Assembly (NCBI GenBank): GCA_902802975.1
Contig: CADCOF010000038.1
Coordinates: 1 to 5,366, forward strand
DNA from: an uncultured Ruminococcus sp.
Lineage (GTDB): Bacteria > Bacillota > Clostridia > Oscillospirales > Acutalibacteraceae
Length of the DNA stretch: 5,366 nt
Reading direction: 5' to 3'
The position numbers and the translations under genes were made by a program. Numbering within the stretch: the first letter of the stretch is position 1; each line of letters begins with the position of its first letter. A model generated the notes under the pieces. The model searched no databases and was not told where the DNA came from. It was given only the letters and a program-made list of their open reading frames with translations. This document shows positions 5,272-5,366 of this stretch, one piece after another.

Positions 5272-5280
5272 AAATAATCT

Positions 5281-5357
5281 TGGCGCGCCAAAAGGGACTC
5301 GAACCCCTGACCTACTGCTTAGAAGGCAGTTGCTCTATCCAGCTGAGCTATTGGCGC
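5281..5357 (-). tRNA. tRNA-Arg (anticodon UCU)
   Basis: The minus strand folds into a complete 77-base cloverleaf with encoded CCA (5283-5281). The acceptor stem GCGCCAA/TTGGCGC is perfect, the D arm GCTC/GAGC has a GG-containing loop, the anticodon stem ACTGC/GCAGT holds the loop CTTCTAA, and the T loop is TTCGAGT. The anticodon TCT (plus-strand 5321-5323) reads AGA and AGG arginine codons. The discriminator base is G. Only nine bases of upstream sequence are in the window, so its promoter is not visible. Arginine tRNA genes are common integration targets for mobile elements, which fits the degenerate DNA on its 3' side. Confidence 0.97.
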
Positions 5358-5366
5358 ATATGGAGC

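Larger units (their letters stand above)
5109..5280. other. Unassigned spacer between the coding remnant and the tRNA
   Basis: No intact gene is visible on either strand. Short open stretches occur, for example a plus-strand frame at about 5190-5230 reading GNVSLWIAKCYENG before a stop, which may be further fragments of a decayed gene. Two clear hairpins are present (5115-5135 and 5238-5271). No copy of the tRNA 3' end occurs here, so no attachment-site duplication is seen inside the window. Confidence 0.5.

Noticed and set aside
5281..5357. Attachment-site duplication of the tRNA 3' end within the window
   Set aside because: I looked for a second copy of the T-arm/acceptor sequence elsewhere in the window and found none, so an att pair cannot be claimed here.

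Overview
The window looks like an accessory segment of a low-to-moderate GC Gram-positive genome, most likely a gut-type Clostridia (Oscillospiraceae/Lachnospiraceae-like). This placement is inference. It rests on AT-rich intergenic DNA with sigma-A-like promoters, GGAG-type ribosome binding sites, a DUF1273-type SLOG protein, several tiny Cro/CI-family regulators, and short palindromic intergenic repeats. There is no 16S gene or housekeeping protein to fix the taxon.

Layout from left to right. Bases 1-235 hold no gene, only nested palindromic and inverted repeats that run up to, and supply, the stop codon of the first gene. Bases 236-3463 (minus strand) encode a 1075-residue protein with a degenerate phospholipase-D-like N-terminal domain fused to a complete SNF2-type superfamily 2 ATPase. 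Twelve bases upstream of its start lies a 69-residue Cro/CI-type regulator (3476-3685, minus), so the two form an operon. The promoter region 3686-3863 contains a good -10 box and three copies of a TGTACATTT half-site; two of these make a 27-bp inverted repeat (3839-3865). Bases 3864-4355 (minus) encode a SLOG-superfamily nucleotide-binding-fold protein with an 18-bp in-frame tandem duplication. A 143-bp divergent promoter region separates it from a second Cro/CI-type regulator on the plus strand (4499-4741), which is followed by a strong terminator.

Bases 4742-5280 hold no intact gene. They contain convergent terminators, a strong-looking promoter followed within about 60 bases by another terminator, and a degenerate coding remnant. 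The window closes with a tRNA-Arg(UCU) gene on the minus strand (5281-5357), which carries an encoded CCA.

How the parts may work together: the small regulator plus PLD/SNF2 ATPase pair looks like an autoregulated conflict or defence-type module, comparable in layout to controller-protein/restriction pairs. The adjacent SLOG gene and second regulator are typical of mobile or defence islands, and the tRNA and coding remnant to the right fit an accessory-DNA insertion region. No integrase, methyltransferase or nuclease with an intact active site is present here. A complete defence system is therefore not demonstrated, and assigning the module to immunity is inference.
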